Notes under the pieces: model-generated
Told to the model about the DNA's origin: nothing
The model's database searches: none
The model's input: the letters and a program-made list of their open reading frames with translations, nothing else
Assembly: GCA_036655355.1 (NCBI GenBank)
Contig: JAVVQG010000003.1
Location: forward strand, 243,165-307,164
DNA length: 64,000 nucleotides
Source: JAUNSR01 sp036655355
Lineage (GTDB): Bacteria; Bacteroidota; Bacteroidia; Bacteroidales; JAUNSR01
Direction of reading: 5' to 3'
Made by a program: the position numbers and the translations under genes
Part shown: positions 8,795 to 17,632 of the stretch, one piece after another
Layout: the number at the start of each line of letters is the position of its first letter
Position numbering within the stretch: the first letter of the stretch is position 1

Positions 8795-10642
8795 CGGAAT
8801 TATTCGGTTCTCTTCGAGTCCTTTTTTCAGAATCTGAGCTTTCGCTTTTCCGATCACTTCCGCAATCTCCTCCAGGCTCGCTTCTTTGATTTTCTTCACA
8901 CTTTTGAATCGCTTCAAGAGGGTGGTTTTCGTCACTTCGCCGATCCCTTTCACCGCATCCAATTCGGAGGCTACCTGTCTTTTGCTGCGTTTCTCTTTGT
9001 GGAACGTAATGGCAAAACGGTGTACTTCGTTCTGTATCTGTTCTAATAAACGAAATAAAGGGGTCTGTTGTTTAATCTGAACCACTCTTGCAGGGGATCC
9101 GAACAACATTTCGGATGTTCGGTGCCGTTTGTCCTTCACCAATCCGGCGATGGGGATATTCAGGTGTAGCTCATCTTCCACCACTTGGCGGATCACTTCC
9201 ATCTGTCCTTTACCACCGTCGGCAAGGATCAGGTCGGGAAGGGGCAGCTCCTCTTCGACGGCGCGACTGTATCGGCGACGAACCACCTCTTTCATCGAGG
9301 CGTAATCATCGGGTCCGACAACGCTTTTTATGTTGTATTTTCGGTAATCCTTTTTGGAAGGAGCGGCTTTTCTGAACACCACACAGGCGGCTACCGCATC
9401 CGTTCCCGAGATGTTCGAGTTGTCGAAACACTCAATCTGCATCGGTATTTTGTCGAGTCCGAGTTCCGTTTGGATCTCCTTCATCAGACGCATGCTGCGC
9501 TGTTCCGGGTCGAGTTTCTCGGCTTGTTTCAGTTTGTCGATTCGGTATTGGCGTAGGTTCTTATCACTCAGGTCGAGCAATTTCTTTTTCTCTCCCCGTT
9601 GCGGAACCACGAACGTGATGCCGTTTAAAGACATAGCGGGTTCGAACGGAACGATGATCTCTTTTGCGGGACTCTTAAATCGCTCGCGCATCTCTGCGAT
9701 ACCCAACGCCAGGATCTCCTCTTTCGGATCGTCGATGCGTCTTTTGTATTCGAACGTGTAGGACTGTACGATTGCGCCTCGGATGATGTGGAAGTAGTTG
9801 ATGTAAGCTGAATTCTCCTCTTCGCTGTATGAATACACGTCAACGTTCGTGATGACAGGCTGAACGATGGAGGAGCGGGTGCGGTAATTCTCGATGAGAT
9901 CGTATTTGTGCTTCACCTCCTGTGCCTGTTCGAACTTCAACTTTTTGGCCAGTTCCATCATCTCCTTCAGCAGGTATTCGCTTAGTTCGCCGGTATGTCC
10001 CCGCAGAATCTGTTTGATCTCGTCAATGTCTCGCATGTATTCCTCCTCTTTGACGAATCCCTGACAAGGCCCTTTGCAATTCTTGATGTGGTATTGCAGG
10101 CACACTTTGTATTTCCCTTTCTCGATGTTTTCTTGCGATAGGTTCAGGTTGCAGGTGCGCACTTTGTGGATCTGTCGAAACAGTTCGAGTAAGGCGTATA
10201 CGATCTTCACATTCGTGTAGGGTCCGAAATAAGAGGAGCCGTCCTTAATCACTTTCCGGGTCATGAACACCCGCGGGAACGGTTCGTTCTTGATGCAGAT
10301 CCAGGGGTAGGTTTTGTCGTCTTTCAGCAGAACGTTGTAGCGTGGCTGGTGCGCTTTGATCATGTAGTTCTCCAGATTCAGCGCATCTTCTTCGGTATTC
10401 ACCACGATGTACTTCAGATCGTTTATGTTCCGGACCAAGCGGTTCGTACGGGCCGAGTCATGGATTTTATTGAAATAGGAGCTGACCCTGCGTTTGAGGT
10501 TTTTGGCTTTCCCGATATAGATTATCTCTCCCTCTTTATCAAAATACTGATAGACGCCCGGGGTATCGGGCATGATGGAGATGATCTCTTTGAGATGATC
10601 GATGCGTTCGTTCTTTACTTTTGCCACGTTTATTTTCTTCAT
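8792..10642 (-). CDS. uvrC: Excinuclease ABC subunit C
   Basis: Makes the two incisions of nucleotide excision repair after UvrAB loading. Domains in order: GIY-YIG nuclease at the N-terminus (PGVYQYF and IIYIGKAKNLKRR), a Cys-rich stretch (CNLNL, KVCLQYHIKNCKGPC) that fits the iron-sulfur site of the family, the UVR domain that binds UvrB, the RNase H-like 5' nuclease (ECFDNSNISG, LILADGGKGQ) and a C-terminal double helix-hairpin-helix (VKGIGEVTKTTLL). I chose the ATG at 10642. An in-frame ATG at 10702 lies inside the apt terminator hairpin and would add 20 residues foreign to the family. Confidence 0.95.
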   Translation of the reverse strand: MKKINVAKVKNERIDHLKEIISIMPDTPGVYQYFDKEGEIIYIGKAKNLKRRVSSYFNKIHDSARTNRLVRNINDLKYIVVNTEEDALNLENYMIKAHQPRYNVLLKDDKTYPWICIKNEPFPRVFMTRKVIKDGSSYFGPYTNVKIVYALLELFRQIHKVRTCNLNLSQENIEKGKYKVCLQYHIKNCKGPCQGFVKEEEYMRDIDEIKQILRGHTGELSEYLLKEMMELAKKLKFEQAQEVKHKYDLIENYRTRSSIVQPVITNVDVYSYSEEENSAYINYFHIIRGAIVQSYTFEYKRRIDDPKEEILALGIAEMRERFKSPAKEIIVPFEPAMSLNGITFVVPQRGEKKKLLDLSDKNLRQYRIDKLKQAEKLDPEQRSMRLMKEIQTELGLDKIPMQIECFDNSNISGTDAVAACVVFRKAAPSKKDYRKYNIKSVVGPDDYASMKEVVRRRYSRAVEEELPLPDLILADGGKGQMEVIRQVVEDELHLNIPIAGLVKDKRHRTSEMLFGSPARVVQIKQQTPLFRLLEQIQNEVHRFAITFHKEKRSKRQVASELDAVKGIGEVTKTTLLKRFKSVKKIKEASLEEIAEVIGKAKAQILKKGLEENRIIP

Positions 10643-10657
10643 CGGTTGAAAAACAAA

Positions 10658-10720
10658 AAGGATGAAAAATGAAGGATAAATCACCGAAGCCGGATTTGTC
10701 ATCTTTCATTTTTCATCCTT
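10658..10720 (-). terminator. Long hairpin terminator between apt and uvrC
   Basis: Two 20-base arms (10658-10677 and 10701-10720) pair with one mismatch, and the 23-base loop holds a small CCG/CGG hairpin. On the minus strand the hairpin ends in TTTTTGTTTTTC. It should end apt transcripts before uvrC, so uvrC needs its own promoter or partial read-through. Confidence 0.75.
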
Positions 10721-10739
10721 AATTCAAATCGGCTTGCGA

Positions 10740-11264
10740 TTAGTATTTGATCAAAGACTCAATCTCTACGCCTTCCGGGAAAAGGCTGCGACCATTCAGG
10801 TCTTCCAGTTCCACGATGAAGTTGATATAGATTTTCTTTACATTGAATCGTTTTACAAGCTCGTAAGCGGCATACATTGTTCCGCCTGTTGCTAAAAGGT
10901 CGTCGTGGATCAATACCACGTCATCTTCCTGAAGCGCATCTTTATGGATCTCGATGGTGTCCAGGCCGTATTCTTTTTCATAGCTTGCCTTGTAGGTGTC
11001 TGCCGGAAGTTTCCCCGGTTTACGAAGAGTAACAAAGCCGGCTCCAAGATTGTTCGCCATTACAGGACCCATGATGAAACCTCTTGATTCGATTCCCACT
11101 ACTTTGGTAATCCCTTTCTCTGTGTACAGGTTTGTCATCAGGTTCGAAAGGTCATTCAGGCATTTTGCATCCTTGAATACGGTAGTCAGGTCACGGAATA
11201 GGATTCCTTCTCTCGGGAAGTCCGGAACTACTCTGATTTTCTCTTTAATGGAATTGATACCCAT
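10740..11264 (-). CDS. apt: Adenine phosphoribosyltransferase
   Basis: Purine salvage enzyme converting adenine and PRPP to AMP. The 174-residue protein has the PRPP-binding motif DDLLATGGT at residues 121-129, preceded by the hydrophobic strand VVLIH, and the N-terminal FPREGILFRD typical of APRT. It lies between mnmG and uvrC on the same strand. The parS-like palindrome is upstream in the mnmG-apt gap, and a strong terminator follows. Confidence 0.97.
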   Translation of the reverse strand: MGINSIKEKIRVVPDFPREGILFRDLTTVFKDAKCLNDLSNLMTNLYTEKGITKVVGIESRGFIMGPVMANNLGAGFVTLRKPGKLPADTYKASYEKEYGLDTIEIHKDALQEDDVVLIHDDLLATGGTMYAAYELVKRFNVKKIYINFIVELEDLNGRSLFPEGVEIESLIKY

Positions 11265-11356
11265 GATTTCTTATTTGATTATAGCGTAAAATTGTATAAG
11301 TGACGGTTTGAGTCCACACGCGAGGCATGCACTCCGGTTAAAGTGGAACTTTAGAA

Positions 11357-11372
11357 TGTTTCACGTGAAACA
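11357..11372. other. parS: parS-like centromere site
   Basis: TGTTTCACGTGAAACA is a perfect palindrome (18 bp with flanking A/T) and matches the known chromosomal ParB-binding consensus TGTTNCACGTGAAACA at every position. It lies in the 149-base gap between mnmG and apt, outside any gene. In other phyla such sites cluster near the replication origin, often close to mnmG (gidA). parA and parB are not in this window. Confidence 0.8.
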
Positions 11373-11413
11373 TCTTTAAGTTTTACTTCAACGTCCTTCT
11401 GCACGGGCAGAAG

Positions 11414-13288
11414 TTATCGGCCTAACAAAACTAATAAAATATTTATATCGCTCGGCGAAATTCCAGGAATTCGTGATGCCTGTCCGATCGTATCGGGATC
11501 GATTTTCGTCAGTTTCTGTCGCGCTTCCGTCGAAAGAGACTTCAACGTAAGGTAGTCGAACTTCCCTTTGATGTTGATGTTTTCAAGACGCGAGATCTTA
11601 TCGGCGATCATTTTTTCTCGTTCGATATATCCCTCGTATTTCATCATGATCTCTGCCGCTTCGATGATCTCCTCCTTGCGGTTCGGGATCTGATCGATCT
11701 CTTTCTGTAGGGCGGGAACGAATTCGGCGATCTGGGTCAGGTTCAGTTGGGGACGAACCACGAGGTTGAACAGCTTGCATCCTTCGCGAAGGGGCGAGGT
11801 GCCCAACGCTTCAAGCGCTTCGTTTACGTAGGCCGGTTTGATTGAATACTCTTTGCAGAAATTTACCAGGCGGTCACGGTGCTCCCGTTTCTCCTGAAGC
11901 AGGTCGTATCGGGCTTGCGTGGCAAGTCCCAAAGCATACGATTTCGGAGTCAGACGCATATCCGCATCGTCTTGACGAAGCAGGATCCGGTATTCGGCAC
12001 GAGAGGTAAACATACGGTACGGCTCGTCGACACCTTTTGTAACCAAGTCGTCGATCAAAACACCGATGTAAGCTTCATCACGTCCCAAAACGAACGGATC
12101 TTTCCCCTGTACTTTCAGCGCGGCGTTGATGCCGGCCATCAATCCTTGGCCGCCCGCCTCCTCATAACCGGTGGTTCCGTTCACCTGTCCGGCGAAGAAA
12201 AGTCCCCCGATCGCTTTGGTCTCCAGCGTATGCTTCAACTGGGTGGGATCAAAGAAATCGTATTCGATGGCATATCCCGGACGATAGATCTTCACGTCGC
12301 GAAGGGCCGGTATCTTTTTAAGCGCCTCCAACTGCACTTCCAGCGGAAGCGAAGAGGAGAAGCCGTTCAGGTAATACTCCTGAGTGGTTTCGCCTTCCGG
12401 TTCAAGGAACAGCTGATGACGCGTCTTATCGGGGAAGGTTACGATCTTGGTTTCGATGCTCGGGCAGTAGCGTGGCCCGATGCTTTGGATCTGTCCGTTG
12501 TAAAGCGGCGAGTCGGGAAGGCCTTTCTCCAAAACCGCGTGACACTCCTCGTTGGTGTAGATCATCCAGCAAGGACGCTGTTTCAGCATCGGCGTTTCAT
12601 AATCCAGGTAAGAGAACTTATGGAAATCGTTGTCGCCCTCGTGCGCTTCGGCAAGAGAGAAGTCCACGCTGCGTCCGTCGATACGAACCGGCGTACCGGT
12701 CTTCATTCGATCTACACGGATGCCGGCCTCTTTCAGCTGGTCTGACAATCCGTAGGAAGCAGGTTCTGCGATTCGTCCACCCGGCAGCTTTGTGCGGCCG
12801 ATATGCATCAGGCCGTTCATGAATGTTCCGGATGTGAGCACGACCGCCTTGGCACGAAACTCAACGCCCATATTGGTCACCACACCTTTCACCTCACCCT
12901 CTTCGAGGATCAGGCGCTGTACGGTGTCTTGCCAGATCTCCAGGTTCGGCATGTTTTCGATGATGCTTCTCCAGGTATCGATGAACTTGGCACGGTCTGC
13001 CTGTGAGCGGGGACTCCACATCGCGGGTCCCTTCGAGCGGTTCAGCATACGGAACTGAATGGCGGTCTTGTCGCTGACAATCCCCATATATCCTCCCAGT
13101 GCATCAATCTCACGCACGATCTGCCCTTTGGCGATTCCCCCCACAGCGGGATTACAGCTCATCTGGCCGATCTTATTCATGTCCATCGTGATCAAACATG
13201 TTTTGGAACCCAGATTGGCTGCCGCGCAAGCTGCTTCGCAGCCGGCGTGACCCGCACCAACAACAATAACGTCGTATATAAAATCCAT
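11414..13288 (-). CDS. mnmG: tRNA uridine-5-carboxymethylaminomethyl modification enzyme MnmG
   Basis: FAD-dependent partner of MnmE that modifies the wobble uridine (position 34) of several tRNAs. The N-terminal FAD motif is GAGHAGCEAACAAANLG, followed by QMSCNPAVGGIAKG. The signatures GPRYCPSIE and GYAIEYDFFDP and the C-terminal tRNA/MnmE-binding domain are present. The start at 13288 gives 624 residues, the usual size; an upstream in-frame codon would add 14 unrelated residues and overlap the promoter. A 7-bp hairpin (11396-11413) directly follows the stop. Confidence 0.97.
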   Translation of the reverse strand: MDFIYDVIVVGAGHAGCEAACAAANLGSKTCLITMDMNKIGQMSCNPAVGGIAKGQIVREIDALGGYMGIVSDKTAIQFRMLNRSKGPAMWSPRSQADRAKFIDTWRSIIENMPNLEIWQDTVQRLILEEGEVKGVVTNMGVEFRAKAVVLTSGTFMNGLMHIGRTKLPGGRIAEPASYGLSDQLKEAGIRVDRMKTGTPVRIDGRSVDFSLAEAHEGDNDFHKFSYLDYETPMLKQRPCWMIYTNEECHAVLEKGLPDSPLYNGQIQSIGPRYCPSIETKIVTFPDKTRHQLFLEPEGETTQEYYLNGFSSSLPLEVQLEALKKIPALRDVKIYRPGYAIEYDFFDPTQLKHTLETKAIGGLFFAGQVNGTTGYEEAGGQGLMAGINAALKVQGKDPFVLGRDEAYIGVLIDDLVTKGVDEPYRMFTSRAEYRILLRQDDADMRLTPKSYALGLATQARYDLLQEKREHRDRLVNFCKEYSIKPAYVNEALEALGTSPLREGCKLFNLVVRPQLNLTQIAEFVPALQKEIDQIPNRKEEIIEAAEIMMKYEGYIEREKMIADKISRLENINIKGKFDYLTLKSLSTEARQKLTKIDPDTIGQASRIPGISPSDINILLVLLGR

Positions 13289-13319
13289 GTAGTAATTTAT
13301 CTTCTTAATTTTCAGAGTG

Positions 13320-13327
13320 CAAAGATA
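13320..13327 (-). promoter_or_regulatory. Bacteroidota -7 box for mnmG
   Basis: The minus strand reads TATCTTTGCAC, a full TAnnTTTG match with the common GCAC extension, giving a leader of about 25 bases. Confidence 0.55.
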
Positions 13328-13423
13328 CAATAAGTTTTCGGCACCTCATTTAAATAGTCTAAAAATGCTTTTTTATAGATTATCAGATGGTTAAGAAAAG
13401 CAGAACGGCTTCACAAAAAGAAA

Positions 13424-13445
13424 GCCGTCCGAATTTTCGGACGGC
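13424..13445 (-). terminator. Rho-independent terminator of ybeY
   Basis: GCCGTCCGAA pairs with TTCGGACGGC, and the minus strand continues TTTCTTTTTG. It lies 25 bases past the ybeY stop. Confidence 0.85.
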
Positions 13446-13469
13446 CGTATGGCGTAGTGAACCGTTTTC

Positions 13470-13889
13470 TTATTTGCCGATTAGGGCAAGCGCTTTGTTT
13501 TCGTTCTCGATCATGTTGGCACGTTGTTCGGGACTTTGGTCGTCGATTCCGCATAAGTGCAGGATGCCGTGGATGATTACGCGGTCTAGTTCTTTCTCGA
13601 ACGGTTGTTCAAACTGCTCGGCATTGCTCTTAACCGTATCAACGCTGATGAATATATCTCCACCGATTTTATCCCCTTCGGTGTAATCGAATGTGATAAT
13701 ATCCGTGTAATAATCGTGTTTCAGATATTCATTGTTCACCTCGAGAATTTTCTCGTCGTTACAGAAAATGTAAGCTACTTCGCCCACCTTCTTTCCATGA
13801 ATGGCCGCAACTTGTTTGATCCACTCCTTGGTTTCTGTTTTTTTGATCGAAGGCATTTCGATGCCCTCCGCATAAAAGTTAATTGCCAT
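13470..13889 (-). CDS. ybeY: Endoribonuclease YbeY (rRNA maturation factor)
   Basis: Zinc-dependent RNase for 16S rRNA 3'-end maturation and ribosome quality control. The metal-binding signature HGILHLCGIDDQ contains the three His/Asp-type ligands of the UPF0054 family. The start at 13889 (MAINFYAEG) gives 139 residues. A more upstream in-frame ATG at 13952 would overlap the SpmAB gene by 23 bases and add residues the family lacks. It follows the SpmA-SpmB fusion gene by 40 bases and may share its transcript. Confidence 0.94.
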   Translation of the reverse strand: MAINFYAEGIEMPSIKKTETKEWIKQVAAIHGKKVGEVAYIFCNDEKILEVNNEYLKHDYYTDIITFDYTEGDKIGGDIFISVDTVKSNAEQFEQPFEKELDRVIIHGILHLCGIDDQSPEQRANMIENENKALALIGK

Positions 13890-13929
13890 ATTGTTTACGG
13901 TGTAAAATGGATTCTTGTATCTATCAAAG

Positions 13930-15162
13930 TTAGCCAAAAAAGAGATAAGCAACTAATATCGCCGCGATAATTCCCACCAGATCGGCAAACAATCCCACTC
14001 CTGCCGCGTAACGGGTCTTGGTGATGCTTACACTGCCGAAATAGACCGCCAGGATATAGAACGTGGTGTCTGTGGCTCCCTGGATGGTGGAGGCAACGCG
14101 CGCTACGAACGAATCAACGCCGTACGTATTGATGGCATCCACCATCATGCCGCGTGCGCCGCTTCCGCTCAGCGGTTTCATGAGGGCGGTAGGCAACGCA
14201 CCGATGAAATCGCTCGGGATACCCACTCGGTCAAATAGCCACCCCAGACCGTCTGTCAGGTAATCCATCGCACCCGATGCTCGGAATACGGCGATCCCCA
14301 CCAACATCGCCACCAGGTAAGGTATAATCATCACCGCAGTTTTGAAGCCCTCTTTGGCACCTTCGATGAAGGTATCGAATACATTGATCCGTTTGCGTAA
14401 TCCGGCAAAGATGAACCCGGCGATAATCGTAAACAGCAATGCATTGGAGAAGAACGTGGAATAGAGCGACACCTCTTCTTGATTCATGCGACTGAAGACC
14501 CAGATGATCGCCACGATGATCGCGGTCAACGTTCCCAGGGATCCGATGATCACTTTGTTGAAAAGGTTGATCTTTTGTTTTACCGCACACATCAGCAATC
14601 CCGCCATGGTGGAAAAAAACGTGGCGATCAGTATGGGTAGAAAAACATCCGACGGATTCGCCGCACCCAATTGAGAGCGGTACACCATCACGCCGATCGG
14701 AACCAATGTCAATCCGGAGGTATTCAGCACCAGAAACATAATCATCGGATTGGTAGCCGTGTCTTTCTCCTTGTTAAGTGATTGCATCTCTTGCATCGCT
14801 TTAAGTCCCAGGGGAGTTGCCGCATTGTCGAGTCCAAGCATGTTGGCCGACAGATTCATAAAGATCGATCCCAAAGCCGGATGCCCTTTGGGGATGCCCG
14901 GGAACAGTCGGGTGAAAAGGGGACTTACGATTCGGGAAAAGAACCCGATCACGCCGCCTTTTTCGCCCACTTTCATCAACCCTAGCCAGAGTGATAAAAC
15001 GCCCGTTAGTCCCAGTGAAATCTCAAAGGCGGTTTTCGCCGCACCGAATGTGGCGTTGATGATTTCTGACCAAACGGTCATGTTGCCTGTAAAAAGTGTA
15101 GCGAATAGCGCCAGCACGAATGCGATAAGGAAAAAGGCAATCCAGATATAGTTTAAAACCAT
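13930..15162 (-). CDS. SpmA-SpmB fusion, nucleoside-recognition (Gate) domain membrane protein
   Basis: 410-residue integral membrane protein. The first half resembles spore maturation protein A (GKSIFMNLSANMLG-like region, here SIFMNLSANMLGLDNAA) and the second half resembles SpmB (MKPLSGSGARGM, GATDTTFYILAVYFGSV). Each half is a Gate-domain unit with several hydrophobic helices. In Bacillus and Clostridium the two proteins are separate and act in spore dehydration. Bacteroidales do not form spores, so the fused protein must do something else, perhaps small-molecule or ion transport. The substrate is unknown. Its stop is 40 bases before ybeY. Confidence 0.88.
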   Translation of the reverse strand: MVLNYIWIAFFLIAFVLALFATLFTGNMTVWSEIINATFGAAKTAFEISLGLTGVLSLWLGLMKVGEKGGVIGFFSRIVSPLFTRLFPGIPKGHPALGSIFMNLSANMLGLDNAATPLGLKAMQEMQSLNKEKDTATNPMIMFLVLNTSGLTLVPIGVMVYRSQLGAANPSDVFLPILIATFFSTMAGLLMCAVKQKINLFNKVIIGSLGTLTAIIVAIIWVFSRMNQEEVSLYSTFFSNALLFTIIAGFIFAGLRKRINVFDTFIEGAKEGFKTAVMIIPYLVAMLVGIAVFRASGAMDYLTDGLGWLFDRVGIPSDFIGALPTALMKPLSGSGARGMMVDAINTYGVDSFVARVASTIQGATDTTFYILAVYFGSVSITKTRYAAGVGLFADLVGIIAAILVAYLFFG

Positions 15163-15240
15163 AGTCAGCCGAATATAATGATGAATAGTAAGTTAATTAA
15201 GATTGACATTGCGGAGAACGATCAGGTAAAAATAAATATT

Positions 15241-15248
15241 TAGTTTTG
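15241..15248 (+). promoter_or_regulatory. Bacteroidota -7 box for the TSCPD gene
   Basis: TAGTTTTG matches TAnnTTTG and lies 35 bases before the ATG at 15283. No clear -33 element. Confidence 0.4.
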
Positions 15249-15282
15249 TGAAAGAAAATATATTACAGTTTATAGTTCGGTT

Positions 15283-15534
15283 ATGGAAAAACAACAGGTA
15301 AAGTATGTGCCTCAAGGCGGCGTATGTTCAAAGATGATGATTGTTGAAGCGGTGGGAGGTAAAATCGAGACCGTTTGTATCGAAGGGGGATGTAACGGAA
15401 ATCTGAAAGGATTATCGGCATTGCTCAAAGGAATGGATGTGCAGGAGGCGATTGTCCGAATGGAAGGGATCGACTGTAAAGGACGCGGCTCCTCTTGTCC
15501 CGATCAGATCGCACAGGCATTGAAACAACTCTGA
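15283..15534 (+). CDS. TSCPD domain protein (TIGR03905-like)
   Basis: Small 83-residue protein with five cysteines at positions 15, 32, 37, 65 and 72; the C-terminal SSCPDQIAQAL is the TSCPD-like signature. The same domain occurs at the C-terminus of some class II ribonucleotide reductases and as stand-alone proteins of unknown function. The cysteines suggest metal or iron-sulfur binding, but this is inference. The AlkD-like gene starts 4 bases after its stop, so the two form an operon. Confidence 0.85.
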   Translation: MEKQQVKYVPQGGVCSKMMIVEAVGGKIETVCIEGGCNGNLKGLSALLKGMDVQEAIVRMEGIDCKGRGSSCPDQIAQALKQL

Positions 15535-15538
15535 ACGG

Positions 15539-16252
15539 ATGAGTACCACGGCCAAAGAGGTGCGGGAAACACTGACGATGTTCGCCGATCCCGCGAAAGC
15601 GAAGATTCTGAGCGGTTTCTTTAAAACCGGGAAGGGGCAGTATGGTGAGGGCGACCGGTTTCTGGGTATCCGCGTACCCGATACCCGCAGCGTGGCCAAA
15701 GAGGCCCGTTCACTTCCCTTGGCGGAGATTTCCGTTTTGTTGGAGGATCCTTATCATGAAGTGCGTTTGTGTGGTTTTCTGGTTTTGGTAGACAAATACC
15801 GGAAAACAAAACTCCCCGAGGAGAAAGAGGCGTTGGTGAATTTTTACCTCGCCCATGCTCGAAAAGCCAATAACTGGGATTTGGTGGATCTCTCCGCTCC
15901 GAAGATCCTCGGCGATTGGCTGCGTGATAAAGAACGCACCATCCTGTATGAATTGGCTCAGAGCGATTCGCTTTGGGAGCAACGTATCGCGATGGTGTCT
16001 ACTTGGACGATTATCCGGCAGGATGATTTCGACGATACCCTGCGTCTGGTCGAACTGTTGATGGATCATCCGCACGACCTGATGCGAAAAGCCGTGGGGT
16101 GGATGTTGCGGGAAGTGGGAAAACGCGATCGCGAAACACTCACCCGATTTCTTGAGGCGTATGCGACCCGTTTGTCGCGTACCTCTTTGCGTTACGCGAT
16201 CGAGCATTATCCGCCCGAAGCGCGTAAGCGTTTTATGAACATGGGAAAATAA
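15539..16252 (+). CDS. AlkD-like DNA alkylation repair protein (HEAT-like repeats)
   Basis: 237-residue all-helical protein of the AlkD/AlkC superfamily. The segment ARKANNWDLVDLSAPKILG is the family core; the Trp-Asp pair lies at the DNA-facing concave surface in AlkD enzymes. The C-terminal part has LMRKAVGWMLREVGKRD and the ending YAIEHYPPEARKRFM, both typical. Family members excise 3-methyladenine and 7-methylguanine without base flipping. Catalytic activity of this member is assumed from the family. Coupled to the upstream TSCPD gene and convergent with an RNase H gene 13 bases away. Confidence 0.9.
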   Translation: MSTTAKEVRETLTMFADPAKAKILSGFFKTGKGQYGEGDRFLGIRVPDTRSVAKEARSLPLAEISVLLEDPYHEVRLCGFLVLVDKYRKTKLPEEKEALVNFYLAHARKANNWDLVDLSAPKILGDWLRDKERTILYELAQSDSLWEQRIAMVSTWTIIRQDDFDDTLRLVELLMDHPHDLMRKAVGWMLREVGKRDRETLTRFLEAYATRLSRTSLRYAIEHYPPEARKRFMNMGK

Positions 16253-16265
16253 TTTTATTTCCGGC

Positions 16266-16898
16266 TTATTTCCGCCCGAAATCAGCCGGAATCTCTCCCC
16301 ATAATTTAGTTTCCCATTTGATGATCGGAGTTGAATACGTATTATTTTGAAGCCATTTCTCGGCACGTTCGATCATTTCGAAAATCTTCTCGTTGCGCGC
16401 CGTACGCACCAGTTTCGTTTTACACTTTTTATTCTTCACCCACAGCATCGCATTTACACTGTCCGTATAGATTGGCAGCGGGATGTTGCGTTGCTTCATC
16501 AACGAGAGTCCGTGTACAAGTGCCAGGAATTCTCCGATATTATTCGTGCCGTCATCTAACGGTCCGATACGAAAAATCTCTTCTCCCGTACGTACGTACA
16601 CACCGCGATACTCCATCGGTCCCGGGTTGCCGCTGCATGCCGCATCCACCGCCAAACTCTCCGGATTGTATTGCATCTGCATCTGCGACCCCTCATGAAC
16701 GGCTTTCGCCACCGCATTCAGAATTCCGATGTGATCGGTGTAATTCTCTCGAAAAGCTTCGGTAGCGAGTTCCTTCGTCGGAAAACTCTTGTATTTGGCT
16801 CCCTGATAGCCCGTAATCTGTCGTTTACACTCCTCCCACGTATCGTAGATACCGGGGGAATGACCTTCCCATACGACATAATATTTGAAATTAGCCAT
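16266..16898 (-). CDS. Ribonuclease H family protein with N-terminal hybrid-binding (viroplasmin) domain
   Basis: 210 residues. The first 45 (YYVVWEGHSPGIYDTWEECK) form the small caulimovirus-viroplasmin/RNase H1 N-terminal domain that binds RNA-DNA hybrids. The RNase H fold starts at AVDAACSGNPGPMEYRG with the first catalytic Asp, followed by NNIGEFLALVHGL (Glu) and IYTDSVNAMLWV (Asp). The closing WGEIPADFGRK supplies the last acidic residue and is typical of this family. It degrades RNA in hybrids. This is the second RNase H of the window; rnhB lies at 37.9 kb. An 8-bp inverted repeat (16259-16291) overlaps its 3' end. Confidence 0.92.
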   Translation of the reverse strand: MANFKYYVVWEGHSPGIYDTWEECKRQITGYQGAKYKSFPTKELATEAFRENYTDHIGILNAVAKAVHEGSQMQMQYNPESLAVDAACSGNPGPMEYRGVYVRTGEEIFRIGPLDDGTNNIGEFLALVHGLSLMKQRNIPLPIYTDSVNAMLWVKNKKCKTKLVRTARNEKIFEMIERAEKWLQNNTYSTPIIKWETKLWGEIPADFGRK

Positions 16899-17044
16899 GT
16901 TTCCTGCTGGTTATGAGTATATATGAAGGCTAAAATTACTCATAAAAATTTGAATATCGAAAAAAGATCCGGAGAGCTGAAAACGTTGCGCCGGATCGAA
17001 AAAAGATTTACCACCGAAACAAAGAGTTGTATGTCAAAATATTA

Positions 17045-17052
17045 TAATTTTG
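17045..17052 (+). promoter_or_regulatory. Bacteroidota -7 box for aroK-ald
   Basis: TAATTTTG matches TAnnTTTG, with a TTG at 17027-17029 as a weak -33 element at somewhat short spacing. Leader of about 27 bases. Confidence 0.5.
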
Positions 17053-17084
17053 TATCATTAGAGAGATATAAATAAGAGATATAC

Positions 17085-17615
17085 ATGAGAAGAGTATTCT
17101 TAGTCGGATATATGGGTGCGGGAAAAACGACGCTGGGTCGGGAAGTGGCGGCTAAACTGGGACTGGCCTTCATCGACCTGGATCATTACATTGAAAACCG
17201 CTATCACAAAACCATCAACGTGCTGTTCGACGAACACGGTGAGGCGGGATTCAGAGCGTTGGAAAGCAAGATCTTGAAGGAGGTGGGACTGTTTGAAGAT
17301 GTCCTGATCTCCACGGGAGGCGGTACGCCCTGCTTTTTCGATAACCTCGATTATATGAATGAACATGGCGTGGCGGTGTACCTCAAAACCTCCCCCGACG
17401 TGTTGTTCAGCCGTTTGCGTGTCGCAAAAGCCAATCGTCCGATTCTGAAAGATAAAACCGATGAAGAGCTCATCTCCTTTATTGCGGAAAACCTGTTGAA
17501 GCGGGAGCCTTTCTACCTCCGCTCGCGTCTGATATTTGATGCCGATCAACTTGATTCGCGTTCGCAATTAAACACTGCCGTAGAGAAACTGGCGGGTTTG
17601 TTATTAAATGATTAA
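17085..17615 (+). CDS. aroK: Shikimate kinase
   Basis: Phosphorylates shikimate at O3 in chorismate synthesis. The Walker A motif GYMGAGKTT is at 8-16, the shikimate-binding Asp in FIDLDHYIE near 33, and the Gly-rich STGGGTP at 76-82. The 176-residue length is normal. It is followed 17 bases later by the alanine dehydrogenase-like gene, so the two are probably cotranscribed, although the pathways are not obviously linked. Confidence 0.96.
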   Translation: MRRVFLVGYMGAGKTTLGREVAAKLGLAFIDLDHYIENRYHKTINVLFDEHGEAGFRALESKILKEVGLFEDVLISTGGGTPCFFDNLDYMNEHGVAVYLKTSPDVLFSRLRVAKANRPILKDKTDEELISFIAENLLKREPFYLRSRLIFDADQLDSRSQLNTAVEKLAGLLLND

Positions 17616-17632
17616 TTAAAATCGGAATCACC

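Noticed and set aside
10643..10702. Upstream start for uvrC
   Set aside because: It lies inside the apt terminator hairpin and adds residues not seen in UvrC proteins.
11879..12745. 288-codon plus-strand open frame opposite mnmG
   Set aside because: It is the antisense shadow of a conserved gene, rich in Arg, His and Phe, with no promoter and no family features.
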